Source: Falsiroseomonas sp051860665
GTDB lineage: Bacteria > Pseudomonadota > Alphaproteobacteria > Acetobacterales > Acetobacteraceae
NCBI RefSeq assembly: GCF_051860665.1
Contig: NZ_JBHYDM010000012.1
Span: forward strand, 1 to 64,000
Direction: 5' to 3'
DNA: 64,000 bases
The notes beneath the pieces were generated by a model. The model was given only the letters and a program-made list of their open reading frames with translations, had not been told where the DNA came from and did not search any database. The translations under genes were made by a program, and so were the position numbers. Below are positions 51,311-60,840 of this stretch, in pieces (within the stretch, counting starts at the first letter, position 1; each line of letters opens with the position of its first letter).

Positions 51311-52873
51311 TCAGAAGCCGATCCCCTCCTCCGCCAGCTTGGCGCGGATCAGCGCCTTCGGCACCTTGCCATAGCCGGACTTCGGCAGCGCATCCCAGAG
51401 CACGATGCGCAGCGGCTGCTTGTAGCGGGCGAGGCGCGGGGCGAGGTGGGCCATCAGCGCCGCCTCCTCCACCTCCATCCCCTCATGGCAGACGATGCAG
51501 GCGATGCCGGCCTCGCCCCATTTGGGGTGCGGCAGGCCGACCACCGCGGCCTCCGCCACCGCGGGGTGGGTCAGCAGCGCCTCCTCCGCCTCGCGGGGAT
51601 ACACGTTGGAGCCGCCGGAGATATACATGTCCGACGCCCGGCCGGTGATGAAGAGAAAGCCGCGCGCATCGAGCATCCCGAGGTCGCCGGTGTGGAACCA
51701 GCCGCCCGCAAAAGCCTTGCGGTTCGCCTCCGCATTCTCGAAATAGCCGGCGAAGACGGCGGGGCCGCGTACGCAGATCTCACCGATCTCGCCGGGTGGC
51801 AGCCGCGCGCCGCGCTCGTCGAGGATCGCGATATCCATCGCCGTGCGGGCCACGCCGCAGCTGCCGGCGTTTTCGGGCCTGTGCTGGTCCGGGCGCAGCA
51901 CGGTGATGGCGCCGGTGACCTCGCCCAGGCCGAAATACTGCACCAGGCAGGGCCCGAGTTTCGCCAGCGCTTCCTGCTGGTCCGCCTCGTACATCGGCGC
52001 GCCGGCATAGATCACGTGGCGGAGGCTGGCGTGGTCGTGCGCATCCACCGCGGGATGGCGCACCAGCGCCGTCAGGATGGTGGGCACGGTGAACATGTTG
52101 GAGACGCGATGGCGTTCCACCAGCGCCCAGGCCTCCGCGGGGTCCAGCTTCTCACCACCCAGCAGCACCGTCGCCGCGCCGCGCGCGACCTGGCCGAGCT
52201 GGTGGATGCCGGCGCCATGCGACAGCGGCGCCACCACCAGGGAGGCATCGCGCTCGGTGGTGCCGGGCACCAGGTCCGCCAGATGGTTGGTGACGACAAA
52301 GCCCATCTGGCCATGCGTCAGCACCGCGGCCTTGGGCCGGCCAGTGGTGCCGGAGGTGTAGAAGAACCAGCAGGGATCGCCGGCCTCCACGTCTGCCTCA
52401 TGGTCCGGGGCGGGCGGTGTGGCGGCGGCGAGCAGCGTTTCGTAGTCCAGCTCGCCCTCGCCCGCATCGCCCACCGCGATCACCTGCCGCAGATGCGGGT
52501 TTTCGTCGCGCACCGCGGCCGCGTGGCCGGCAAACCCCGCATCGCGCAGCATCACCACGGCCCGGGAGGAGGCCCCGAGATAGGCGACCTCGGCCGGGGT
52601 CAGCCGGTAGTTCGTGGGCACCCAGACCGCGCCGATCTTGAAGCAGGCAAACAGGCTCTCGAACATCGCGTTGGAATTTCGCGAATGCACCAGCACCCGG
52701 TCTCCCTTGGCCACGCCGAGGCCGCGCAGCGCCTCGCCCAGCCGGTCCACCCGCGCATCCAGCTCGGCGAAGGACCAGCTGCGGTCGCGCCAGACCAGGG
52801 CGGGGGCTTCGGGCAGGCGCCGCGCGGTCTGCGTCAGCAGCCGCCCGAGATTCATCGCGCTCGCCTGTCCCAT
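51311..52873 (-). CDS. AMP-forming acyl-CoA synthetase
   Basis: This 520-residue ANL enzyme has the P-loop YTSGTTGRPKAAVLTH, the A5 motif YFGLGEVTGA, the A7 motif TGDLGMLDARGFLFI and the catalytic Lys of KSGYGKVPK near the C-terminus. It activates a carboxylic acid as acyl-AMP then acyl-CoA. The ATG at 52873 has AGGAGGGG upstream. No other fatty-acid or aromatic gene is next to it, so the substrate is open. Confidence 0.92.
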   Translation of the reverse strand: MGQASAMNLGRLLTQTARRLPEAPALVWRDRSWSFAELDARVDRLGEALRGLGVAKGDRVLVHSRNSNAMFESLFACFKIGAVWVPTNYRLTPAEVAYLGASSRAVVMLRDAGFAGHAAAVRDENPHLRQVIAVGDAGEGELDYETLLAAATPPAPDHEADVEAGDPCWFFYTSGTTGRPKAAVLTHGQMGFVVTNHLADLVPGTTERDASLVVAPLSHGAGIHQLGQVARGAATVLLGGEKLDPAEAWALVERHRVSNMFTVPTILTALVRHPAVDAHDHASLRHVIYAGAPMYEADQQEALAKLGPCLVQYFGLGEVTGAITVLRPDQHRPENAGSCGVARTAMDIAILDERGARLPPGEIGEICVRGPAVFAGYFENAEANRKAFAGGWFHTGDLGMLDARGFLFITGRASDMYISGGSNVYPREAEEALLTHPAVAEAAVVGLPHPKWGEAGIACIVCHEGMEVEEAALMAHLAPRLARYKQPLRIVLWDALPKSGYGKVPKALIRAKLAEEGIGF

Positions 52874-52909
52874 TCCGCCCCTCCTGTCGTCTTGGCGACA
52901 GGATAGGGC

Positions 52910-54562
52910 TCAATCGGCCGCGACCTCCAGCGCGCGGGCGCGCGGGGCGAAGCTGTGGGCCTGCGCCATCGCCCAGGCCTCCCGGAAGCGCGGGTCCTGG
53001 GTGCCGCGCAGCAGCTCGCCCGGCGCCAATTCCGGAAAGAGCTGGGCAAAACTCTGCACCTCATGGGCGGAGATGCGCCGGTAGAAATGGTGCGGGCGGA
53101 ACTGCCCGGGATGGTCGAGGCCGGCGGCCGCCACCAGCTCGCCCAAAGCCTCCAGCGTCGCGGCGTGGAATTGTGCCACACGCTGCGCCTTGTCCGGCAC
53201 CACCAGGGCGCGGGACCGGGTGGGGTCCTGCGTGGCCACCCCCGTCGGGCAGCGATCCGTGTGGCAGGAGAGCGACTGGATGCAGCCGAGCGCGAACATG
53301 AAGCCGCGCGCGGAATTGCACCAATCGGCACCCAGCGCCAAGGCGCGGGCGATATCGAAGGCGCTGGCGATCTTGCCGCTGGCGCCGATGCGGATGCGGT
53401 CACGCAGGCCGATGCCGACCAGCGCATTGTGCACGAAGTTCAGCCCTTCGCGCAGCGGCATGCCGACATGGTCCATGAATTCCAGCGGCGCGGCGCCGGT
53501 GCCGCCCTCCGTGCCATCCACCACGATGAAGTCGGGCGTGATGCCAGTCTCCAGCATCGCCTTGCAGATGGCCAGGAACTCCCAGCGATGGCCGATGCAG
53601 AGCTTGAAGCCGGCGGGCTTGCCGCCCGAGAGGCGGCGCATCTCCGCCACGAAGCGCAGCAGCTCCACCGGCGTGGCAAAGGCGCTGTGGGCGGAGGGGG
53701 AGATGCAGTCCTGCCCCATCGGCACGCCGCGCGTCGCCGCGATCTCGGCGCTGACCTTGGCCGCCGGCAGCACGCCGCCATGGCCGGGCTTGGCGCCCTG
53801 GCTGAGCTTCAGCTCCACCATACGCACCTGCGGCGCTGCGGCATTCTTCGCGAAGCGATCGGGATCGAAGCGCCCCTGCGCGTCGCGCGCGGAAAAATAG
53901 CCGGAGCCGATCTCCCAGATCAGGTCGCCGCCGGCCTCCGCGTGATAGGGGCTGAGCCCGCCCTCCCCCGTATCATGCGCGAAGCCGCCAGCCTTGGCGC
54001 CCTGGTTCAGCGCGCGGATGGCATTGGCGGAGAGCGACCCGAAACTCATGGCGGAGATATTGAACAGCGAGGCGCCATAGGGCTGCGTGCAATCCGGCCC
54101 GCCCACCGTCACGCGCGGCGCGGACTGCGCGACGGGCCGGGGCGCCATGGAATGGTGCATCCATTCATGGCCCTCGTCATAGACCTCGTACTGCGTGCCG
54201 AAGGGTCGCTTGTCGAGCTGCCCCTTGGCGCGCTGGTAGACCACGGCGCGCTTGTCGCGGGAGAAGGGCGTGCCGTGCTTCTCATCCTCGAAGAAGTACT
54301 GCCGCATCTCCGGCCGGATCTCCTCCATGAGGAAGCGGAGATGCGCGGCGATCGGGTAGCTGCGCAGGATGGCATGGGTGGGGTCGAAGAGATCCCGGAA
54401 GCCCAGCGCCGAAAGCCCGCCGGCCAGCAGCAGCCCCGGCAGCAGCCAGGGCCAGGCGCCGGGGGCCAGCAGCAGGCCCAGCCCGCAGGCCAAGGTCGCC
54501 AGCACCATCAGGGTCAGCAGGATATAGCGGGGCGACAGGATCAGGACGCGGTTGCGCAGCAT
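52910..54562 (-). CDS. FMN-binding glutamate synthase-family protein
   Basis: This 550-residue protein has one or two N-terminal membrane helices (about 8-50) followed by the FMN-binding domain of glutamate synthase: GASLFNISAMSFGSLSANAIRALNQGA, GTEGGTGAAPLEFMDHVGMPL and SCHTDRCPTGVATQDP. The glutaminase domain is absent, so it is not classical GltB; members may oxidise or reduce amino or keto acids. ATG 54562 follows GGAGG. Confidence 0.9.
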   Translation of the reverse strand: MLRNRVLILSPRYILLTLMVLATLACGLGLLLAPGAWPWLLPGLLLAGGLSALGFRDLFDPTHAILRSYPIAAHLRFLMEEIRPEMRQYFFEDEKHGTPFSRDKRAVVYQRAKGQLDKRPFGTQYEVYDEGHEWMHHSMAPRPVAQSAPRVTVGGPDCTQPYGASLFNISAMSFGSLSANAIRALNQGAKAGGFAHDTGEGGLSPYHAEAGGDLIWEIGSGYFSARDAQGRFDPDRFAKNAAAPQVRMVELKLSQGAKPGHGGVLPAAKVSAEIAATRGVPMGQDCISPSAHSAFATPVELLRFVAEMRRLSGGKPAGFKLCIGHRWEFLAICKAMLETGITPDFIVVDGTEGGTGAAPLEFMDHVGMPLREGLNFVHNALVGIGLRDRIRIGASGKIASAFDIARALALGADWCNSARGFMFALGCIQSLSCHTDRCPTGVATQDPTRSRALVVPDKAQRVAQFHAATLEALGELVAAAGLDHPGQFRPHHFYRRISAHEVQSFAQLFPELAPGELLRGTQDPRFREAWAMAQAHSFAPRARALEVAAD

Positions 54563-54645
54563 GGGGGGCCTCCGAGGTCTGCCAGAGTATTCGGCAGGCC
54601 TCGCGGAAGCGTTACCATGCTGCCGTGACATCCTGCAGGGTGGGG

Positions 54646-56382
54646 TCAGACCGGCCGGTCGCCCTTGTTCACCTTCAGCGTCCGGTTGTCCGCCGCCGGC
54701 AACATTTTCGCCGGATCACGCGTCACCACGATGTCGAGCACCGTCGGCGTATCCGTGTTCTCCAGGCCCGCCCGGATGGCGCCCGCCAGCTTTTCCGGGT
54801 CCTCCACGCGGATGCCCTGGCAGCCCATGGCGTTCGCAATGTTCGCATAATTCATCTCGACCAGGTCGCTGGACTGGTAGCTGCCGGGGCCGAAGACGGC
54901 GTGCTGCAGCGCCTTCACATAGCCGGAGGCCGCGTTGTTGAAGATGCAGGCGACGATCGGCGCGCCGACGCGCCGCGCGGTCTCGAGATCGCCCATCGAC
55001 ATGTTGAAGCCGCCATCGCCGGTCAGGGAGACGACGCGCCGCCCCTTCCCCACCCCGATCTGCGCCCCGATGCCGCCCGGCACGCCATAGCCGATGGAGG
55101 CAAAGCCACGATCCGCGACGAAGCCGCGCCCGGCCCGCTTGGTATCGAAGAGCAGCCCGCCCCAATGCCCCGCGAAACCGCCATCTGCGACCAGCACGGC
55201 ATCGGCCGGCAGGATCTTGTTCAGCTCGCCCATCAGGCGGCCGACATTGATCGGCGATTCCACCGATTCCAGCCGGTCCTTCGCAGACTCCAGCCAGGCC
55301 GCCATGCGCTTCGGCACCTCCGCGCACCACTCGGCGCGCGCGCCCTTGCGCGGGCCGAGTTCGGCCAGCAGATCCTCCAGCCCGCAGCGCGCATCGCCGA
55401 CCAGCGCCACATCCTGCCGCGTGGTGCGGCCGATCTCCTCCGCCACGATATCCAGATGGATCAGCGGCACGCCGGAGGGCATCAGCGAGAATCGCTTCGT
55501 GGCGATCTCGCCGAGCTTGCAGCCCACAACGAGCAGACAGTCGCTCAGGCCGATCAGGTCGTTGGCGATGCGCGAATAGCGGCCGAAGACGCCGGCCGAG
55601 AGGGCGTGGTTGCAGCCGATGGCGCCCTTCCCGGACATGGTATGGGCCACCGGGATGCCCTGGGCTTCCGCCAGCGCCAGCAGGGCGTCATGGGCCTCGC
55701 TGATATGCACGCCGCCGCCGGCCAGGATCAGCGGCCGCTCCGCCTTGGCCAGCAGCGCCGCGGCGCGCGAAAGATCATCCCGCGCCGGGCGGGACCGGCG
55801 AGCCTGGGCGCGCAGCGTGCCCGGATCGAACCAGAAATCGCCGGCATCGAAATCATGCTCGGCATGCGCCACATCCTCCGGCACCGCGATCAGCACCGGG
55901 CCGGGGCGGCCGCTGGTGGCCACCGCGAAGGCGCGCCGGATGTGTTCGGGAATGCGGGAGATGATCTCGACGCGGATCGCCTCCTTCACCAGGGGCCGCA
56001 GAACGTCGAATTGCCGCGCCTCCTGCGTCATGTTCTTCCAGGCGTGCTGGCGGTTCGCGTCGCCGATGATGGCGACCATCGGCATGCCGGCATTGAAGGC
56101 CTCGGCCAGGCCGGTGGCCAGGTTCGTGGCCCCCGGCCCGAGCGTGCCGTCCACCAGCCCGGGCCGGTTGGTGACGCGGGCATAGGCATCCGCCGCAAAG
56201 GCGCCGCAGCGCTCGTCGTTGATCAGGTAGTGCTGCACGCCCAGCACCCGGCAGGCCTCGTAGAAGGGCAGCAGCTGGAAGCCGCCCATGCCGAACATCG
56301 GCCCCGATTCATGCAGCTTCAGCATCTCGGCAAGCGCGGCGCCGCCGGTCATGCGGCGGGTGGCATTAGCGGACATGGTCAC
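54646..56382 (-). CDS. ThDP-dependent acetolactate synthase-like enzyme
   Basis: This 578-residue protein has the three-domain ThDP decarboxylase fold. The catalytic Glu occurs in NDERCGAFAADAYAR, the dimer-interface signature GPGATNLATGLAEAFNAGMP follows, and the ThDP motif is GDGGFNMSMGDLETARR ending in FNN. It may be acetolactate synthase, a benzoylformate-type or sulfo-enzyme; the large-subunit length is standard, with no small subunit nearby. It follows, with a 4-bp overlap, the unrecognised repeat protein. Confidence 0.88.
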   Translation of the reverse strand: MTMSANATRRMTGGAALAEMLKLHESGPMFGMGGFQLLPFYEACRVLGVQHYLINDERCGAFAADAYARVTNRPGLVDGTLGPGATNLATGLAEAFNAGMPMVAIIGDANRQHAWKNMTQEARQFDVLRPLVKEAIRVEIISRIPEHIRRAFAVATSGRPGPVLIAVPEDVAHAEHDFDAGDFWFDPGTLRAQARRSRPARDDLSRAAALLAKAERPLILAGGGVHISEAHDALLALAEAQGIPVAHTMSGKGAIGCNHALSAGVFGRYSRIANDLIGLSDCLLVVGCKLGEIATKRFSLMPSGVPLIHLDIVAEEIGRTTRQDVALVGDARCGLEDLLAELGPRKGARAEWCAEVPKRMAAWLESAKDRLESVESPINVGRLMGELNKILPADAVLVADGGFAGHWGGLLFDTKRAGRGFVADRGFASIGYGVPGGIGAQIGVGKGRRVVSLTGDGGFNMSMGDLETARRVGAPIVACIFNNAASGYVKALQHAVFGPGSYQSSDLVEMNYANIANAMGCQGIRVEDPEKLAGAIRAGLENTDTPTVLDIVVTRDPAKMLPAADNRTLKVNKGDRPV

Positions 56383-57215
56383 AGACTCTCCAGGATCTTG
56401 GCGACGAAGTCGCGGGTCGACAGGCCGATGCAGCCGCCGCGCGCCTCGGCGGGCGCATTGAGGGCGGAGATATAGCCATCCTCCCAGCTGCTGGTCGCAT
56501 CGCCGATGCGGGCCGAGAAAGCCGAGACGGTGGCCGCCGCGATGCCGCGCGCGGCCAGGGCCGGCAGGCGCGAGACGCCAGCCTGGTCGATGCCGATGGC
56601 CGCGTCGTTGTAGATGGCGCAGAGCACATCCGCCTTCACCGCGCTGGCCGCGCGCCCGCCGAGCAGCCCGCCATGCGAGCCGGTGACCACCACCTGCCCC
56701 GCATCCTCCGGCCCGACCAGCCCGTTCGAATCGAGCGCGATGACGCGCACTGGCCCATCGGCGGAAATCAGCCGCCGGGCCTCCTCCAGCTGGCCGGGCG
56801 CCTCGGCGGGCGGCAGCCGGGCGGCCAGCAGCCGGTCCAGCGCCTCCGCCACCGGCATCCCCTCCGCCAGGCCCAGCGCCGCGGCGGGGGCATTCACGGT
56901 GGACAGCCGGCCGCGCGCCAGCATGTCGGCGCCATCGCCGATGCGGGCGGTTTCATGCGCCACGGCGGCGGCGGGCACGAAGCGGGATTCCAGCCAGAAA
57001 ATGCCGCCGACGCCGGCCCTTTCCCGCCCGATGCCGGCATCATGCAGCACCAGCCCGCCGACGCCCTTCCGCGCCGCATACCAGGCCGCATAGATGCCGC
57101 CATGGCTGGCGCAGCAGGCCACCCGGCCCCGCGCCGCGCCGTCCAGCTGCGTCACGCTGTCCAGAACCAAGGGCCCCGCGCCCGACATCCCCTCCGGCAT
57201 CGATTGTCCCCCCAT
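56379..57215 (-). CDS. Unrecognised protein with two internal repeats
   Basis: This 278-residue protein has no domain I recognise. It contains two copies of a roughly 85-90-residue module: residues about 30-116 and 173-261 share SHGG (37-40, 180-183), then DA-x-IG followed by AGV (59-69 and 204-214), ARIGD (90-94, 235-239) and NAPA (108-111, 253-256). It has no signal peptide. It lies first in an operon and overlaps the ThDP enzyme by 4 bp, so it may be a partner of that enzyme or act on its product. The start at 57215 has AAGGA upstream; ATG 57200 is an alternative. Confidence 0.8.
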   Translation of the reverse strand: MGGQSMPEGMSGAGPLVLDSVTQLDGAARGRVACCASHGGIYAAWYAARKGVGGLVLHDAGIGRERAGVGGIFWLESRFVPAAAVAHETARIGDGADMLARGRLSTVNAPAAALGLAEGMPVAEALDRLLAARLPPAEAPGQLEEARRLISADGPVRVIALDSNGLVGPEDAGQVVVTGSHGGLLGGRAASAVKADVLCAIYNDAAIGIDQAGVSRLPALAARGIAAATVSAFSARIGDATSSWEDGYISALNAPAEARGGCIGLSTRDFVAKILESL

Positions 57216-57305
57216 GGCTTGATTCCTTCGCGCGCTGCCGCATGCTCCGCAAGCCCCCCGGCCCACGCGGCACAAGAAGGGGGGCGGGGAAACGGGGACA
57301 GGCGG

Positions 57306-58295
57306 ATGACGAGGACCGGCGACAATCGCGCGCGGCTGATCGCGCTCTATACCACCATGTGCCGCATCCGCGCCTTCGAGGAGACGGCGCTGGCCGCCCA
57401 CAAGGCCGGCGAGATCCCGGGTCCGCTGCATGTCTCCATCGGCCAGGAAGCGGTGGCCGCTGGCATCTGCCTGAACCTGCGGCGCGACGACCGCATCACC
57501 TCGAACCATCGCGGTCATGGCCATGCGCTGGCCAAGGGGGCAGGCGTTTCCGGCATGATGGAGGAGCTGTTCGGCCGCGCCGGCGGGCATTGCCGCGGCA
57601 AGGGCGGGTCCATGCATATCGCGGATTTCAGCGTCGGCATGCTGGGCGCGAACGGGGTGGTGGCGGGCGGCATCCCCATCGCGGTGGGAGCGGCGCAGGG
57701 GCTGAAGATGCTGGGCTCGGATGCCATCGTCGCCTGCTTCTTCGGTGATGGCGCGATCAATCGCGGGCCCTTCCTGGAGGGGCTGAACTGGGCGGCGCTG
57801 TACCGCCTGCCGGTGCTTTTCGTGTGTGAGGACAATGGCGTGGCCGCCTTCACCGCGACGGCCAGCGTCACCGCCGGCCCGGGCGTCGCGGCGCGGGCAG
57901 AGTCGCTCGGCGTGCCCTGCCTCAGCGTGGACGGCAACAATGCGGCGGCGGTGGATGCCGCGGCCTCGCGCCTGGTGGCGGAAATCCGCGGCGGCGCCGG
58001 GCCGCAGCTGCTGCATGCCACCACCTATCGCATCACCGGCCATACCAGCAGCGACCCCGCCGCCTGGCGCGACCCGGCGGATGTCGAGGCCGCGCGCGCC
58101 GCGGAGCCGATCGGCCGGCTGCGCGCGCGGCTGACGGAGGAGGGTGTTTCGCTCGCCGAGCTCGATAGCATCCGTGGCGAGGCCATGGCGGAAATGTCCG
58201 CCGCCCGCGAAGCGGCGCTGACCGCGCCCTGGCCGGACCCGGCCGTGGCCTGGGAAGACGTCCAGGACGTTGGCGCCGTGCAGGGAGCCGCCTGA
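57306..58295 (+). CDS. 2-oxoacid dehydrogenase E1 alpha subunit (AcoA-like)
   Basis: This 329-residue ThDP-dependent E1 alpha subunit has RIRAFEETALAAHKAGEIPGPLHVSIGQEA and the ThDP motif GDGAINRGPFLEGLNWAALYRLPVLFVCEDN. The GGKGGSMH-type phosphorylation loop reads GGHCRGKGGSMH. It resembles acetoin/pyruvate dehydrogenase E1. The beta subunit follows 1 bp later. It is divergent from the repeat-protein operon by 90 bp. No E2 or E3 is in the window. Confidence 0.9.
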   Translation: MTRTGDNRARLIALYTTMCRIRAFEETALAAHKAGEIPGPLHVSIGQEAVAAGICLNLRRDDRITSNHRGHGHALAKGAGVSGMMEELFGRAGGHCRGKGGSMHIADFSVGMLGANGVVAGGIPIAVGAAQGLKMLGSDAIVACFFGDGAINRGPFLEGLNWAALYRLPVLFVCEDNGVAAFTATASVTAGPGVAARAESLGVPCLSVDGNNAAAVDAAASRLVAEIRGGAGPQLLHATTYRITGHTSSDPAAWRDPADVEAARAAEPIGRLRARLTEEGVSLAELDSIRGEAMAEMSAAREAALTAPWPDPAVAWEDVQDVGAVQGAA

Positions 58296-58296
58296 G

Positions 58297-59274
58297 ATGG
58301 TCGAGATCACCCTGGTGGAAGCCGCCCGCCGCGCCGCGCAGCAGGAAATGCGCCGCGACCCCAGCATCTGGGTGCTGGGCGAGGATGTCGCCCGCGGTGG
58401 CCTCTTCGGCCAGTATCGCGGCTTCCTGGAGGAATTCGGCGAAAGCCGCATCGTCTCCACCCCGATCAGCGAGAGCGTGATCATGGGCGCGGGCCTCGGC
58501 GCCGCGCTGGTCGGCACGCGACCGATCATCGAGATGCGGATCTTCGACTTCGTCATGTGCGCGATGGACGAGCTGGTGAACCAGGTCGCCAAGGTCCGCT
58601 ACATGTTCGGCGGCCAGGCGCGGCCGGCCGTGGTGATCCGCATGCCGCACGGCATCTGGCGCAACTCCGCCGCGCAGCATTCGCAGATGCTGGAGAGCTG
58701 GTTCACCCATATCCCCGGCCTGGTGGTGGTGGTGCCCTCGACGCCGGCGGATACCGCGGGGCTGCTGGTGACGGCGCTGCGCAGCGACGATCCGGTGCTG
58801 TTCTTCGACCCGAAGAACCTGTTTCCGCTGGTGGGGGAAGTGCCGGAGGTGATCGCGCCGATCCCCTTCGGCCAGGCGCGGCGGGCGCGGATGGGGGATG
58901 ACCTCACCATCGTCACCTGGTCCGCCATCGTGCCGCAGGTGGAGGAGGCGGCCGGGATGCTGGCGGCGCGCGGAATCTCGGCCGATGTGCTGGACCTGCG
59001 CACCCTCTGGCCCTGGGACGAGGAGGCGGTGGTCGCCTCCGTCGCCCGCACGGGGCGGCTGCTGGTGGTGCATGAGGCGGTGACCACCGGCGGTTTCGGG
59101 GCGGAGGTGGTCGCCCGGGTGATCGAGCGGCTCGGCCCGGCCCGGGTGAAGGCGGTGGCGCGGCTCGGCCAGCCCCGGGTCCCGGTGCCCTTCGCGCCGC
59201 CGCTGGAGGATGCGCTGAAGGTGGACACGGCCAAGGTGGTGGCGGCGGCGGAGGCGCTGGTCCGGGGCGCATAG
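58297..59274 (+). CDS. 2-oxoacid dehydrogenase E1 beta subunit (AcoB-like)
   Basis: This 325-residue E1 beta subunit has AARRAAQQEMRRDPSIWVLGEDVARGGLFGQYRG, the ISESVIMGAGLGAALVGTRPIIEM segment and HSQMLESWFTHIPGLVVVVPS, ending with TTGGFGAEVVARV. It pairs with the preceding alpha subunit as an alpha2-beta2 E1. Start ATG 58297 directly follows the alpha stop; an upstream TTG is not needed. The substrate is likely pyruvate, acetoin or a branched keto acid. Confidence 0.9.
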   Translation: MVEITLVEAARRAAQQEMRRDPSIWVLGEDVARGGLFGQYRGFLEEFGESRIVSTPISESVIMGAGLGAALVGTRPIIEMRIFDFVMCAMDELVNQVAKVRYMFGGQARPAVVIRMPHGIWRNSAAQHSQMLESWFTHIPGLVVVVPSTPADTAGLLVTALRSDDPVLFFDPKNLFPLVGEVPEVIAPIPFGQARRARMGDDLTIVTWSAIVPQVEEAAGMLAARGISADVLDLRTLWPWDEEAVVASVARTGRLLVVHEAVTTGGFGAEVVARVIERLGPARVKAVARLGQPRVPVPFAPPLEDALKVDTAKVVAAAEALVRGA

Positions 59275-59345
59275 CCGCTCCGCCTCGCACCTGGGGCGCC
59301 CCGCTGCTATAGCGCCGGCCAGACAGGACCAGCGGAACCCAGGCG

Positions 59346-59822
59346 GTGACCACACCCTCCATCTCGACCGATACCAGCGGGCTGACCCTGCTCGGCCGCC
59401 AGGCCGGCGCGCCCGAAACTCCGGATGCGGCGGTGCTGGAGCGGGTGCCCAATCCGCATCCCGGGACCCGCTACTGCGTGCGCTTCACGGCGCCGGAATT
59501 CACCTCGCTGTGTCCCATGACCGGCCAGCCGGATTTCGCCCACCTGGTGATCGACTATATCCCCGGCGACTGGTTGGTGGAGAGCAAGTCGCTGAAGCTC
59601 TACCTGACGGCCTTCCGCAACCACGGCGCCTTCCATGAATCCTGCACAGTGGGAATCGCCAAGCGGCTGATCGACGAGCTGGCGCCGGAATGGCTGCGGA
59701 TCGGCGGCTATTGGTATCCGCGCGGCGGCATTCCCATTGATGTCTTTTTCCAGACCGGCGAAGCGCCCTCCGGCGTCTGGATCCCGCAGCAGGACGTTCC
59801 GGGATATCGTGGCCGCGGCTGA
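59346..59822 (+). CDS. queF: NADPH-dependent 7-cyano-7-deazaguanine reductase QueF
   Basis: This 158-residue type I QueF reduces preQ0 to preQ1 in queuosine synthesis. The catalytic C56 in TSLCPMTG, D63 and the QueF motif ESKSLKLY (79-86) are present. The start is GTG at 59346. It heads a chain of six genes joined by overlaps (queF-queG-queC-YhhQ-GATase-GNAT). A TATAGC at 59308-59313 may be its -10; no preQ1 riboswitch is visible. Confidence 0.95.
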   Translation: MTTPSISTDTSGLTLLGRQAGAPETPDAAVLERVPNPHPGTRYCVRFTAPEFTSLCPMTGQPDFAHLVIDYIPGDWLVESKSLKLYLTAFRNHGAFHESCTVGIAKRLIDELAPEWLRIGGYWYPRGGIPIDVFFQTGEAPSGVWIPQQDVPGYRGRG

Positions 59823-60840
59823 CGACATCCGGGCGGAGGCGCTGCGCCTCGGCTTCGACGCGGTGGGTTTCGCCCGCGCCCATCTGGCGCCGGAAGCGCG
59901 GGAGCGGCTGGGCCGCTTCCTGGCGGAGGGGCTGCATGGCGACATGGGCTGGATGGAAGCCCGCGCCGAGCAGCGCGCCCACCCCCAGGCGCTGTGGCCG
60001 GAGGCGGTCAGCGTGATCTCGCTCGGCCTGAACTACGGGCCGGAGCGCGACCCGATGGAAAGCCTCGCCTGGCGCGACCGCGGCACCATCAGTGTCTATG
60101 CCCGCAACCGGGACTACCACGACATCGTCAAGAAGCGACTGAAGGCGCTCGGCCAGTTCATGGCCCAGCGCTTCAAGCACCAGCCGCTGAAGGTCTTTGT
60201 GGATACCGCGCCGGTGATGGAGAAACCGCTGGCGCAGCAGGCGGGGCTGGGCTGGCAGGGCAAGCACACGAACCTGGTCAGCCGCAGCCACGGCTCCTGG
60301 CTGTTTTTGGGCGAGATTTTTACGACGCTCGACCTCGAACTGGATGCACCGGAACGGGATCACTGCGGGTCCTGCCGGGCCTGCCTCGATGTCTGTCCCA
60401 CAAATGCCTTCCCGGCCCCCTATCGGCTGGATGCACGGCGCTGCATTTCCTACCTCACCATCGAGCATCGCGGGCCGATCCCCGAGGATCTGCGCCCGCT
60501 GATGGGCAACCGCATCTATGGCTGCGACGACTGCCTCGCCGTCTGCCCCTGGAACAAATTTGCCCGCAGCCATGCGGAGCCCGGCTTCCTGCCACGCGCG
60601 GAGCTGAACGCGCCGCGGCTCGTGGAACTCGCCGCGCTGGACGATGCCGCGTTCCGTCAAAAATTCAGCGGCAGCCCGATCAAGCGCATCGGGCGCGACC
60701 GCTTCGTGCGCAACGTGCTGGTCGCCATCGGCAATTCGGGCGATGCCGCGCTGCATCCCGTGGCCCAAAAGCTGTGCGAGGATGCGGATGAGACCGTGGC
60801 GGATTGCGCCCGCTGGGCAACACAGAGGCTTGCTGCATGA
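59809..60840 (+). CDS. queG: Epoxyqueuosine reductase QueG
   Basis: This 343-residue cobalamin- and Fe-S-dependent enzyme makes the last step to queuosine. Two 4Fe-4S clusters are coordinated by C186, C189, C192, C196 and C239, C242, C246, with C212; D132 in VDTAPVMEK is the proton donor. The start is uncertain: GTG 59809 gives the usual short N-terminus and a 14-bp overlap with queF, while ATG 59740 would add 23 residues. Confidence 0.93.
   Translation: MAAADDIRAEALRLGFDAVGFARAHLAPEARERLGRFLAEGLHGDMGWMEARAEQRAHPQALWPEAVSVISLGLNYGPERDPMESLAWRDRGTISVYARNRDYHDIVKKRLKALGQFMAQRFKHQPLKVFVDTAPVMEKPLAQQAGLGWQGKHTNLVSRSHGSWLFLGEIFTTLDLELDAPERDHCGSCRACLDVCPTNAFPAPYRLDARRCISYLTIEHRGPIPEDLRPLMGNRIYGCDDCLAVCPWNKFARSHAEPGFLPRAELNAPRLVELAALDDAAFRQKFSGSPIKRIGRDRFVRNVLVAIGNSGDAALHPVAQKLCEDADETVADCARWATQRLAA

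Noticed and set aside
59275..59345. preQ1 riboswitch before queF
   Set aside because: The 71-bp leader has a possible -10 but no preQ1-type hairpin with the A-rich tail.
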